Shown: piece by piece, positions 18,712-27,839 of the stretch
Layout of the letters: each line of letters begins with the position of its first letter
How positions within the stretch are numbered: position 1 is the stretch's first letter
The notes under the pieces: model-generated
What the model was told of the DNA's origin: nothing
The model's database searches: none
The model's input: the letters and a program-made list of their open reading frames with translations, nothing else
Position numbers and translations under genes: made by a program
DNA from: Candidatus Thorarchaeota archaeon
GTDB lineage: Archaea > Asgardarchaeota > Thorarchaeia > Thorarchaeales > Thorarchaeaceae
NCBI GenBank assembly: GCA_016933575.1
Contig: JAFGAR010000028.1
Coordinates: forward strand, 62,001-126,000
Direction: 5' to 3'
Length of the DNA: 64,000 nt

Positions 18712-20079
18712 TTGTGTCACATCTTACACGCCGAAACAGACATCATCATAAGGCGATTGCAGCACAAAGCGTTGGAAAAGGAGCTATCCATTTTGACCGA
18801 TCATGACTATCCAGTATCCCCTGAGGTGGAAACAATAGTCGATACTGGGATTAGCCCTATACGCTGGCTAGGGCTAAGCGGTAATCTTTGGAGGCTTGCA
18901 GGAGTAACTGGTATAGCTCAATTCTCGATGAGCCTGTGGGCTTGGCAATTTGGCATATTCCTCGCAGGTGTTGTTGAGAAGTGGCAGATTGGATTGACCT
19001 TTTCAATTGGTACATTCGCAATGATTGTAGGTTATGCGGTTTCAGGAACTGTTGCAGATTTTATTGGTAGGAAAAATGCCATGTCATTTGCATTCATTCC
19101 AATGTTCATCGGATTGGTGTCTCTGAGATTTCTTCCAATATGGCCGCTTGTTCCGTTAGAATATGGTATCACATCTTTCGGGTGGGCATTCATCATTATC
19201 ATGAGTCGAGCGATGCCTGCAGATGAGATTACTATCATTGGCACTGAGAATTCAGCAAGAATTTTCAATATGACCCTGTTGCCTGCATTTTTAGTAGATG
19301 GCATTAGTCCAATTGCTGCAGCGATGCTCCTGCAATCAGGGTATGTCGCTGGAGATTTGCATCTGTTGGCTGCAGTTGGAACCATGGTTGCACTTGTCGC
19401 AAACACAAGGATTGTACGAGAATCTCTCGGTAGAGATGTTATAGAAAAAGCTAAAGCTGGAGCACTGATTTCTTTCAGAGGCTTGGGAAAAAATTTCTGG
19501 ATCTTTACACTGGGCATGTTTGGTTATGTCTTCATGGGAAATCTAGCATTTCCATACTTAGGGAATCTTATCGTGGGAGAATGGGGCTTGGATGAAGCGA
19601 CCTATGGTTATGCCTGGGCTGCATATTCATTCACGAGTGTCATTCTAATGTACAGCGTTAGTGGAGTGACTGATAGAAATGTCCGTGTTGCATTGATAAT
19701 GGCAATCTGGAGCACTGCTGTTATAGTTGGTATATTTGCATTTGGTGAGGGTGTTCTCACACTTGTAATTCTGAATATAGTATGGGCTGCGCCACTAGTA
19801 ATATGGACAGGGGCTGAAAACATCCTTGCTGTAAATGGGGTAGGATCCGAAATGAAAGGACGTGCTCTTGGAACCTATCAGTTTATGATGAGTTCTACAC
19901 GCCTCTTTGGTTCCTTTGTGGGAGCGCTTCTTTGGGACTATTTCGGTAGTCTACGAACAGTCTATAGTATTTCAAGCATAGGTGGATTAATCATTACCAT
20001 TTTTCTTACGTATGCTTTGATGTCAATAAAGTTAGAACGAAAACCCAAAAAAGCACCTGTACTCGGCAAGACCGAGTAA
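18712..20079 (+). CDS. MFS transporter
   Basis: A 455-residue membrane protein. A charged N-terminal tail of about 60 residues is followed by about twelve predicted helices. The loop after helix 2 has the MFS signature form ADFIGRKNAM. The long hydrophilic N-terminus is unusual for the family. The only upstream in-frame start is TTG at 18712, with a poor ribosome site, so the true start could lie further in. The substrate is not evident. A nearby debranching enzyme on the other strand hints at sugar metabolism but is weak evidence. It lies 31 bases upstream of nurA in the same direction. Confidence 0.85.
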   Translation: MCHILHAETDIIIRRLQHKALEKELSILTDHDYPVSPEVETIVDTGISPIRWLGLSGNLWRLAGVTGIAQFSMSLWAWQFGIFLAGVVEKWQIGLTFSIGTFAMIVGYAVSGTVADFIGRKNAMSFAFIPMFIGLVSLRFLPIWPLVPLEYGITSFGWAFIIIMSRAMPADEITIIGTENSARIFNMTLLPAFLVDGISPIAAAMLLQSGYVAGDLHLLAAVGTMVALVANTRIVRESLGRDVIEKAKAGALISFRGLGKNFWIFTLGMFGYVFMGNLAFPYLGNLIVGEWGLDEATYGYAWAAYSFTSVILMYSVSGVTDRNVRVALIMAIWSTAVIVGIFAFGEGVLTLVILNIVWAAPLVIWTGAENILAVNGVGSEMKGRALGTYQFMMSSTRLFGSFVGALLWDYFGSLRTVYSISSIGGLIITIFLTYALMSIKLERKPKKAPVLGKTE

Positions 20080-20110
20080 TGTTCTTAACTGAACTTGGGT
20101 GGTACATTAA

Positions 20111-22054
20111 TTGTCTGGAGTCGTGGGGAAAGAAATGACTGATGACACTTCTTTCATTGGCCGCCGCCTCAAACAGAGTGGAGATCTACTCCTTGGCGGA
20201 GCTCGTAGACAAGTTGAGGATTATAAAGGCAAATTTGGTGGTCTGAAGGGAGTCTATGACGAGTTTCTTTCAAAACTACTTGTAACCTATCCAAATGCGT
20301 TATTCAATTGCAGATTTGTTGATGATTTTTTCAAGAAACGAACACTTTCATTAGCAGGGATAGATGGTACTGTTTTCAAACATGATATTTTCGATCTTCT
20401 CATCTTTTTTGCAGGAGCCTACTCAGCTCATGGTGAAATCAAAATAGATGACAAAGGTAAGGCAGAGATCAGCTATGATGAGAAATATCTAGAGAGAGGT
20501 CTTGGTGTGTCAAGTGTCTTACCAGTATATATCAACGAGGTTCCTCAAATTGATCAGACACTACTTGTCAGAGCAGAGGATGGAGATGTCGACCATTCCA
20601 TAACCTACTCTGATAGTTGGGTGGTTGATAATTCAGCATTTGCTGACTATCTAATGGGATTGTCAGAATTCTACCTTGCGTATAGACTTGTGAGTTCTGA
20701 GAATCCTGTGGACATCCTATTGTTGGATCGCGTGTTTTCCTCTGAAATTGCATCGTTCTATGCAGAGACCTCGGATTTTCGATTGAATCTTGACCATGAT
20801 TGTGGATTAATTGGTTACAGGATAGGAGGAAGACCATTCTCAAAGACTGAATGGGTCTATGCTCGAAGATTATTTGGGACTCTGGACCTTGGAACGCCTC
20901 CTGCTCGTGGAGAGAATCTTTTATCACGTGTCATTTTGGAATTGATGAATGCAAGTGGACATAGTCTAACGAGAGCAGAACTAGTTCGTTTACTTGGACT
21001 AGATAATGAGTTTAGACAATCCAGATTGGATAAGGAACTGAAGAAAGGAATTCGTGGTTCTGGAGAGATTGAAGGCATAATACTCAGAGATAGGGATAAC
21101 TTTGTCCTAAAACCTCAATATAGGGACCTCAAAGCACGTATCAAGCTACTAGTTGATGAAGTCTGTGGAAGACTCTTTTCACCTGATGCAGAAGTGACCT
21201 ATGAGGATCGTTTCAAAATCAATGGTCGCTGGCTTACAACAAATGACCTTGCATTTCTTAGTCTTGTTTCACTGTTGTTGACTATTGATCAGAGTTGGAA
21301 GAATCCAACCCTCCTTGTTGGTGTTGCGAAAGACACGTCAGCTCGAGATCTTAAACGACAAGTCTTGCCGGTTTTGAATTATGTCAATCGCTTCAAAGGT
21401 GGATTTGTTGATAGAGGTGAGGATACACCGGATACCGACAGGATGATTCTACAGTGGGTTTCATTGCATGAGCGAGACAGACTTAAAGTTCCTTGGGCAA
21501 CAGTTGAATATGATACAGCATTCAAGACAATTGTTCCGCATCTTGAGAGATTGCCGGGTGTCGTTTCTGGAGCTAGAAGGAATCAGATTTCTTTGGAGAA
21601 GACATTTCTAAAATCCTATTTCCAACTGTGCCAAGCAGCTTCTGACCCAAAATTAAGGAGCAATGTGCTTCTATATGATCGCTTGGTCTACCCATTTTAT
21701 GATATCAGACCAGGCAAAGTTGTTACGTTAAAACACGACTATGAGAACCGACCAGATTTTCCTGAACCTGTTGAAGTCATTTTCTTTGAGGGTCAGGACA
21801 ATCCAATCCAGTCATTTATCATCTCACTCTTCGGGATGATGACAAGTAATAGCATTCCAGAACTATTTGGACATCTTAAACCATTATACGTTGCTGATAA
21901 GGTAGCTAAATATCATTACACACAAATTAAAGGTATGATAGAGAGTACAGGGAACTGGTTGATGAATCGTCCAGACCTGCGTGAGTTCCTATTCTATCTT
22001 AGCAGTTTCAGAGAACGGAGGACTAGTATTGAGCAATCAAGACGAACACCATAA
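20111..22054 (+). CDS. nurA: NurA-like nuclease (HerA partner), enlarged
   Basis: A 647-residue protein with NurA features. AGIDGTVFKHD (Asp at about residue 85) corresponds to motif I. A second DILLLDRVF strand follows, and LLVGVAKDTSARDL resembles the conserved 'igvsKd' strand. The last conserved part has KVAKYHYTQIK. NurA is the metal-dependent 5'-3' nuclease that works inside the HerA hexamer during DNA end resection. This copy is longer than typical NurA (about 350-450 residues) and carries a predicted helix-turn-helix-like insertion around residues 285-330. The start is TTG at 20111, supported by GGTGGT seven bases upstream. The overlap with herA and the pairing confirm the assignment better than the sequence alone. 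Confidence 0.75.
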   Translation: MSGVVGKEMTDDTSFIGRRLKQSGDLLLGGARRQVEDYKGKFGGLKGVYDEFLSKLLVTYPNALFNCRFVDDFFKKRTLSLAGIDGTVFKHDIFDLLIFFAGAYSAHGEIKIDDKGKAEISYDEKYLERGLGVSSVLPVYINEVPQIDQTLLVRAEDGDVDHSITYSDSWVVDNSAFADYLMGLSEFYLAYRLVSSENPVDILLLDRVFSSEIASFYAETSDFRLNLDHDCGLIGYRIGGRPFSKTEWVYARRLFGTLDLGTPPARGENLLSRVILELMNASGHSLTRAELVRLLGLDNEFRQSRLDKELKKGIRGSGEIEGIILRDRDNFVLKPQYRDLKARIKLLVDEVCGRLFSPDAEVTYEDRFKINGRWLTTNDLAFLSLVSLLLTIDQSWKNPTLLVGVAKDTSARDLKRQVLPVLNYVNRFKGGFVDRGEDTPDTDRMILQWVSLHERDRLKVPWATVEYDTAFKTIVPHLERLPGVVSGARRNQISLEKTFLKSYFQLCQAASDPKLRSNVLLYDRLVYPFYDIRPGKVVTLKHDYENRPDFPEPVEVIFFEGQDNPIQSFIISLFGMMTSNSIPELFGHLKPLYVADKVAKYHYTQIKGMIESTGNWLMNRPDLREFLFYLSSFRERRTSIEQSRRTP

Positions 22055-23909
22055 GAAATACTTCACAGATTTCGATGGAGCTTTTGAAGGCAGGCTCGCA
22101 AGGGTAATTCCAATTGCTGCAAATTATACTTCAGAATGGGCTGGTTCAGCAGCTCGGTATGATTGTAGAATCAAAATCCGATATAACAAGGAACTCATGG
22201 CTCAACTCGAAGAAGGAATGCTGCTCGCTGTAAAGAATTTCAGAGGACAATCGAAGAAGTCTGTAAAGGGAAAAATCGAACGATACACTGTAATGGTAAT
22301 TAGCAAAGTTTGGCCTCTACATTATGGATTAGGTGGTGTGAGTGATAGTCACTATTATCCATTGCAGATGGAAATCATAGAACAGGCTGTGCCAGACTGG
22401 TCTACTGATGACCAGGCAACCATGATGGTGCATATGACAGCAATTCCAATTAACTATGATCTAATTGTCGATGCAAAGGGAGAGATTAGTTTCAAGAAGG
22501 GCTTCTCATATCCTCTTATTGGTGAGCGCGTTCATGTCATTAACATGGAAACAGTGGATTTCATCTACAATTCAAAGGTGAAGGAATCAATAGGTTTCAC
22601 AAAGTCCACTTCAAGTGCAGATCCTAAAAAAGATCCACGCGTAGGAGTTCTTAGAATGTTCATGGAGTCTGAAAAAGAGATTCCTATCTATGTTGACCTT
22701 CCCAAACTTGTACGTTATCACTTTGGTGTGTTCAGCTTCACAGGTGGAGGTAAGAGTAATCTACTCTCAAACCTGTTCAGACGAATTTTGTATTATTCAG
22801 AAGACACAAAGCTGGTTCTCTTTGATATCAGTTGTGAGTACCCGTTTCTTCTCAGTGATGTGTTCATGGATCCTAAGATTCCAAGCTTGATAGTTCTTGA
22901 AGAAGAAGCGAAAACAGCTGAGCAGTTCGCACGTTCAATTGTAAAACCTCGTGACTTTGAGGAGGATGATATGGCAAACGAAGTTCTGAAACAAATTTAT
23001 TCCAAAAGGAAAGTATCCTACTTCAACAGACCTCAAACTCAAGTCCCAACCTTTGGAAGTCTCATTCAAGAGATGAAAGGAATACGCACTGATAACTCTG
23101 CCAAACCTACTTACGTTCAAGCAATAGATGAGGTAATAGATGCTATCGTTCAATATATGGAGATAGAGAATAGGTCAGATCATGAAGAGATAGATGAGGA
23201 TGTTGTTGATCTACTCGATGCAGAAGCTAAGAAAGCTGTTGCCACCTTTCAAGTGCATGATAAATCCACGCTCTATGCATGGGCAACAACGCGAGGCACA
23301 CTGAAAGCAGTGATTGCTCGAGCAAAGAAAGCAAGTTCCACTGGTGTGACTGTAAAAGATCTTCTGAAGAAATTGTCAGGACCGGAGAGAGTGATTTGCA
23401 TATCTATTGCAGATCCAGACACCCTCAGAGACCTCGTTATCAAATTGACGGGTGCAGCTCTAAGGTATCGAAAGATGAGTTTCGAAATAAAACCCCAAAT
23501 CCTATTCGTCTTCGATGAGGCTCAAGAATTCATTCCATCAGGAGCCAGTGGCCATTTAGCACAGACAAGTTATGCTGTTGAGCGACTTCTACGACAAGGA
23601 AGAAAGTACGGATTAGGTGGTGCCTTAGCAACACAACGAATTGCGTATCTGAATACTAACATACTTCAGCAATTACACACATTCTTTGTAGGAACACTCC
23701 CAAGGCCATATGACAGAACTGTAGTCAGCAGCTCATTCCAAATTGATTTGAGTATTCTAGACAAGACACTGGAATTCCCACCTGGTTCATGGCTATTATC
23801 CAGCTATATTGCCACCGGATTGGATAATGTACCTGTCTTTGTAAAAGCAGATAATTCCGAAGATGTTCTTCGAGATCATATCTCAAAAATGTCAAAGACA
23901 TCGAAGTAG
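22029..23909 (+). CDS. herA: HerA-type DNA translocase ATPase
   Basis: About 626 residues. A beta-barrel-like HAS domain at the N-terminus precedes Walker A FSFTGGGKSNLL, VLFDISCEYP, Walker B FVFDEAQEFIP, and a conserved RLLRQGRKYGLGGALATQR segment typical of HerA/FtsK-like hexameric motors. HerA unwinds and pumps DNA to NurA for Mre11/Rad50-linked recombination repair. TTG at 22029 is chosen because GGAGG (22017-22021) lies exactly seven bases upstream; a GTG at 21981 has no such site. The start lies 26 bases inside the nurA 3' end, so the pair is translationally coupled. No Mre11 or Rad50 gene is in the window. Confidence 0.9.
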   Translation: MSNQDEHHKKYFTDFDGAFEGRLARVIPIAANYTSEWAGSAARYDCRIKIRYNKELMAQLEEGMLLAVKNFRGQSKKSVKGKIERYTVMVISKVWPLHYGLGGVSDSHYYPLQMEIIEQAVPDWSTDDQATMMVHMTAIPINYDLIVDAKGEISFKKGFSYPLIGERVHVINMETVDFIYNSKVKESIGFTKSTSSADPKKDPRVGVLRMFMESEKEIPIYVDLPKLVRYHFGVFSFTGGGKSNLLSNLFRRILYYSEDTKLVLFDISCEYPFLLSDVFMDPKIPSLIVLEEEAKTAEQFARSIVKPRDFEEDDMANEVLKQIYSKRKVSYFNRPQTQVPTFGSLIQEMKGIRTDNSAKPTYVQAIDEVIDAIVQYMEIENRSDHEEIDEDVVDLLDAEAKKAVATFQVHDKSTLYAWATTRGTLKAVIARAKKASSTGVTVKDLLKKLSGPERVICISIADPDTLRDLVIKLTGAALRYRKMSFEIKPQILFVFDEAQEFIPSGASGHLAQTSYAVERLLRQGRKYGLGGALATQRIAYLNTNILQQLHTFFVGTLPRPYDRTVVSSSFQIDLSILDKTLEFPPGSWLLSSYIATGLDNVPVFVKADNSEDVLRDHISKMSKTSK

Positions 23910-23937
23910 AAAAAGATTGAGAGAAGAGAGTATGTAA

Positions 23938-24666
23938 TTAGCTCTCTTTCGCCTCAAATCTTTCATGGATTTCTTCAATTTGATGAATAGTAGTTGTTGA
24001 AGCAAGTTCTCCAAATAGATGGCCTGATTTTTTGGCTTTGGTCTCAAGATAAGCTCTGCTGTACTCTGATGGCTCCACTATCAGTGGAATTCTCTCATCA
24101 ATCTGAATTCCTGCACTTCTCAATTGATGGATTTTCTCAGGGTTGTTAGTCAACAATTTTATAGATTTGACTTTCAAATTCTTCAGTATATTTGCAGCGA
24201 TACCATAATCTCGTTCATCTGGTTGATAACCAAGGTGTATATTTGCATCAATTGTGTCGAGTCCCTCATCTTGAAGTGCATAGGCTTTGATTTTTTCAGT
24301 TAGCCCAATATTTCGACCTTCTTGTCGAAGATAGAGGACAACGCCTGTTCCTTCTTTTTCAATAATCTTTAGAGACTCAAGAAGTTGATCTCGACAATCG
24401 CAACGTTTGCTGCCCATTACATCACCAGTGAGGCATTCTGAATGAACCCTAGTAACAACTCCAGTCTTATTGACAATATCTCCCTTGATAATTGCCGTAT
24501 GTTCTTTCCCATCACAGGGACTGACAAATCCACAGATTTGAAAATCGCCGAATCTACTTGGCAGATTGGCAATAGCAACAAGCTGCACACAGCACTCATC
24601 AGTGGTACATACTTGCTTTTCACTAGCATCGAGGAGCATACTAATTTGTTCTTCAGTCAATTTCAT
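23938..24666 (-). CDS. ribA: GTP cyclohydrolase II
   Basis: A 242-residue enzyme that opens the GTP ring in the first step of riboflavin and flavin synthesis. The zinc ligands are Cys78, Cys89 and Cys91 in SECLTGDVMGSKRCDC. LYLRQEGRNIGL and LTNNPEKIHQL are further family motifs, and the length fits the stand-alone RibA form. Most archaea use a different enzyme (ArfA, GTP cyclohydrolase III), so a RibA-type protein here suggests acquisition from bacteria or an archaeal minority lineage. AAGGAGA lies upstream of the ATG at 24666. The gene is divergent from the FrhB-like gene, which also uses a deazaflavin, though no shared operon exists. Confidence 0.92.
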   Translation of the reverse strand: MKLTEEQISMLLDASEKQVCTTDECCVQLVAIANLPSRFGDFQICGFVSPCDGKEHTAIIKGDIVNKTGVVTRVHSECLTGDVMGSKRCDCRDQLLESLKIIEKEGTGVVLYLRQEGRNIGLTEKIKAYALQDEGLDTIDANIHLGYQPDERDYGIAANILKNLKVKSIKLLTNNPEKIHQLRSAGIQIDERIPLIVEPSEYSRAYLETKAKKSGHLFGELASTTTIHQIEEIHERFEAKES

Positions 24667-24797
24667 CGATTACATCTCCTTTTCTGACCTGGTTCTCTTT
24701 TTCATTATGAATAAAGACCTTGCCTTATGTCTTTCCGGCATCGCTAAATATGATAGATAAATCTCATAGCCATAATACCTGTTCTGGAGAACTCGCA

Positions 24798-25871
24798 ATG
24801 ACTCGAGACCACAAGAAAGTTATCGACAAGATGCAAGAGATACTCAAGGAAACAACCAAGAGATATGCATTCAAAAAACTCGAGAAAGAAATTATACAGA
24901 CTGGAGCATGCGTTGAATGTGGAGCCTGTGTTGCTGCCTGTCCTGTTGATGCAATCAGTGGAGAGCGTCTGAACAACAAGTATATTCCATCACTCACTGG
25001 GGAATGTATTTCGTGTGGCATTTGTTATGCGATGTGTCCTAGAACTTACCCATTACAAAACCAATTGCTTGGGAGATTTCGAAGTGCGTGGAAAGTAAAA
25101 GCCTCCGATAATCATCCTCGACAGGATGGTGGAGCTGTCAACGCTATTCTCGGATATATGCTTGATAGCAATATGATTGAAGCAGCAGTCGTAGCATGCC
25201 AATCAAAAGACATACCATGGTTGCCAGAGCCCAGAACTGCTACCAATTCCAGTGAACTATGGAGATGCGGTGGAACAATCTATACTCATGCACAGACAGT
25301 CAATGAAATGCTTGAAAACTATAAGAAGGGACTATCGTCGTTGGCGGTTGTTGGCACAGCTTGTAATATTGAATCAATTCATCGAATGAAGGAACACCAC
25401 GCAGGACTGTTTGCCATTGATAAAGATGCAAGTATCTTCACTATCAGTCTCTTCTGTATGGAATCTTTCAACTATCAGGACCTTGTTGTATTTCTAAAGA
25501 GGGAAGGAATAATGATTGATGATGTTGAACGTTTTGCTATTGCGGGAGGAGAATTCAAGATTACAATCAAAGAACAGGAGAGAACTTGGCCTGTAAGTGA
25601 TCTTGATTCAGCAGCTGCTACATCATGTGCTTATTGCAATGACCTGACAGGATTTATGGCAGACCTATCATGTGGAAATATTGGTTCAGAAGAGGGTTGG
25701 ACTACTGTCTTAGTTCGTTCAGCCAGAGGAGAAGAAGTGCTCCATGCCGCCCACAAGGCTGGAAACATCGAAATTGAACCATTAGGAGACAAGGCATTAA
25801 ACACACTATCAAATTCAGCCAGATTCAAGATGAATAAATTCTATATACTACGTTCACCTCATACAGAGTGA
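24798..25871 (+). CDS. F420-dependent FrhB-family oxidoreductase with two [4Fe-4S] clusters
   Basis: About 357 residues. The N-terminus has two ferredoxin cluster motifs, CVECGACVAACPVDAI and CISCGICYAMCPRTYP. The remaining FrhB/FdhB-like half contains CQSKDIPWLPEP, GTACNIES and a later CAYCNDLT, which may bind a further cluster or FAD/F420. The family passes electrons between coenzyme F420, flavin and iron-sulfur partners. No hydrogenase or formate dehydrogenase subunits are next to it, so the electron partner is unknown. ATG at 24798 is chosen because TGGAGA lies seven bases before it. Upstream ATG/GTG codons lack such a site. A TAAATATGA sequence at about 24745 could be its TATA box. Confidence 0.85.
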   Translation: MTRDHKKVIDKMQEILKETTKRYAFKKLEKEIIQTGACVECGACVAACPVDAISGERLNNKYIPSLTGECISCGICYAMCPRTYPLQNQLLGRFRSAWKVKASDNHPRQDGGAVNAILGYMLDSNMIEAAVVACQSKDIPWLPEPRTATNSSELWRCGGTIYTHAQTVNEMLENYKKGLSSLAVVGTACNIESIHRMKEHHAGLFAIDKDASIFTISLFCMESFNYQDLVVFLKREGIMIDDVERFAIAGGEFKITIKEQERTWPVSDLDSAAATSCAYCNDLTGFMADLSCGNIGSEEGWTTVLVRSARGEEVLHAAHKAGNIEIEPLGDKALNTLSNSARFKMNKFYILRSPHTE

Positions 25872-25916
25872 ATAATGCTGTATTCACCATCCACGATTGC
25901 GTAGATTGACTCTTAA

Positions 25917-27674
25917 TTATTTGACTTTAGTCCGGAAGTACAGAACTGCAATTACTAGAAGAGAGAGTCCACCAAGCAAAACAACTATAGCATAGAGAGG
26001 CGCAGGAGCTGTATTAGAACTCATCTTTGTAACAGTGATACTCGTCCAATCGGTTTCTTGAACATTGTTCAATGAGGAATTATCCACTGCAATTACCTTG
26101 TACCAGACTATTGAACCATGAGTGTATTCACCAAGATGGGCAATGAAGTAATCAGCAATCTCTGCAAGATCCATAGCTTTGGTCTCAAACGTAAAACCTG
26201 CATCCTGTGGATTGCCAATACTCCATTCAATAGTAATGCTTGAGATGTTATTAAGATCCCAAACATATGCCTGAACAGTGATGTTATTGGTCGATGGAGA
26301 ATTCAAGGTCTGAATGACTTGTACTCCAGAAATTATTGGATTATGTGCATCTGGTTCTACTTCAACTACAATTACTGCAAACGAAGTGGCGTTAAAGTAA
26401 TCCTTGAGCGTTAAGTTGTATGTGTAAGTACCCACAGCCAGTTTATCAACATTGATTGTTATGTTTTCACCACGCCATGTGCCGTTCAACAAGACAGTGC
26501 TATCTAGTGTAAGATTGAATGATAGTGGATTACTCTCTTCAGCACTCCAAGTAAGAGCATAACCCGTGTATCCTTCTTCATACGTAAGATCATCATCTGC
26601 CGTTATGATTGGTGCTCGAATATCTTTGTATATAGTGAGATTAACAATGTCTTGTGATGATCTCTCAAAATCATCAAAAGCTGTTATGATGAATGAATAG
26701 TTCCCAAGAAAGAGACCATCAAGAAGAACAGTGATATTCTGACCTTCTGGATTTGGAAAACTCCAATCAGCCTGAGAGATGTTCACAAATGAATGAAATG
26801 CTGATACATTTCCATATGTTGTATCATTGTAGAGAATTACAGCATCTATAGTGTAGTTTTTCGGATTGCTATCATAGACGAACCATTTTATCTCATGTCC
26901 TGTTGAGCCAAACTCAAATGAAACATCAGCGGGAGAAGAAACTACTGGGTTAGTCAGGTCAGGTAGAACTGTGACATTCACAAAACTCGTTGCATTTCGA
27001 CCAAATGTGTCATTGACAAATAGTGTGTAAATATACCAATGGCTTTCGTTCAATCCATCGACATTGATGATGATATCATCACCATCCCATGAACCGCTAG
27101 CAATCTCGGTATAATTCGTACCACTTTCGTTAGACTCGCGTGTAACATTATAAAAGTCAGGATTTGACTCGGTGATGTTCCAATGAATCTCATGACCAAA
27201 AGAACCAACCTCATAGGTAATGTTATCGTGGGATTGAATGATTGGTGCACTCTCATCCAGTATTACACGGACTGTGGTTGATACTGAAGCTGATTCATTC
27301 TGTTGATTGAACACTTTGACAACGAAATTGAATTCTGTTGGTAGTGTATCAATCATGTTTCGAGTGTAGAGATATATTAGGTATAACGTAATATCATCTC
27401 CATCCCAAATGCCACTATCATAAATTGTGCCATTGGCAGTGATAGAGTAGTTCTTTGGAGATGCATCAGAAGCCGTGTATACGATGGTTTCTCCTGCGCT
27501 TCCATTTTCAAATTGATAGAAGGAAGGACCAGTAATCGTTGGAGCAGCAGGTTTCATTATCGTGACCGGACCTTGATTAATGCTCACATAACTGACAGAA
27601 ATCATGTAAGGTGATAATATAATCCAAGTAAATATGAGAGCGAATATGAAACAACGTCGATTACGCAAGGCCAT
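25917..27674 (-). CDS. Surface protein with four Ig-like repeats and C-terminal membrane anchor
   Basis: A 585-residue exported protein. Residues 1-30 form a signal or anchor helix. Four related beta repeats follow, starting near residues 45, 143, 242 and 354. Each has the pattern 'P-[IV]-[IV]-x(5-8)-[YF]-E-x-G-x-x-G-x-x-[IL]-x-W' and a later SNP segment. A non-repeated beta region follows, then a single membrane helix (about residues 560-580) ending FRTKVK. Sequons (N-x-S/T) are abundant, as in glycosylated archaeal surface proteins. It is probably adhesive or structural. A TATA-like sequence lies about 60 bases upstream of the start. The repeats are too diverged to be a recent expansion. 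Confidence 0.8.
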   Translation of the reverse strand: MALRNRRCFIFALIFTWIILSPYMISVSYVSINQGPVTIMKPAAPTITGPSFYQFENGSAGETIVYTASDASPKNYSITANGTIYDSGIWDGDDITLYLIYLYTRNMIDTLPTEFNFVVKVFNQQNESASVSTTVRVILDESAPIIQSHDNITYEVGSFGHEIHWNITESNPDFYNVTRESNESGTNYTEIASGSWDGDDIIINVDGLNESHWYIYTLFVNDTFGRNATSFVNVTVLPDLTNPVVSSPADVSFEFGSTGHEIKWFVYDSNPKNYTIDAVILYNDTTYGNVSAFHSFVNISQADWSFPNPEGQNITVLLDGLFLGNYSFIITAFDDFERSSQDIVNLTIYKDIRAPIITADDDLTYEEGYTGYALTWSAEESNPLSFNLTLDSTVLLNGTWRGENITINVDKLAVGTYTYNLTLKDYFNATSFAVIVVEVEPDAHNPIISGVQVIQTLNSPSTNNITVQAYVWDLNNISSITIEWSIGNPQDAGFTFETKAMDLAEIADYFIAHLGEYTHGSIVWYKVIAVDNSSLNNVQETDWTSITVTKMSSNTAPAPLYAIVVLLGGLSLLVIAVLYFRTKVK

Positions 27675-27731
27675 CTATGATACATCCTATGTTACGATTC
27701 ACACGTGTTGACCGGTCGAACTTCAGAGTGT

Positions 27732-27742
27732 GGTTTTATACT
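27732..27742 (-). promoter_or_regulatory. TATA box for the Ig-repeat surface protein gene
   Basis: On the minus strand this reads AGTATAAAACC, close to the archaeal TATA consensus, about 60 bases before the ATG at 27674. On the plus strand AGAGTATAAG (27804-27813) could serve the divergent longin/zinc-ribbon gene at 27840, placing its start site almost at the ATG and suggesting a very short leader. Confidence 0.45.
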
Positions 27743-27839
27743 CTTCGGTACTTCAACGACTGCACAATTCCGTTATGGGATATTTATCAAGAATAGGCTG
27801 ATAAGAGTATAAGTCACTCTGAAAATAAGACTAAGTCAC

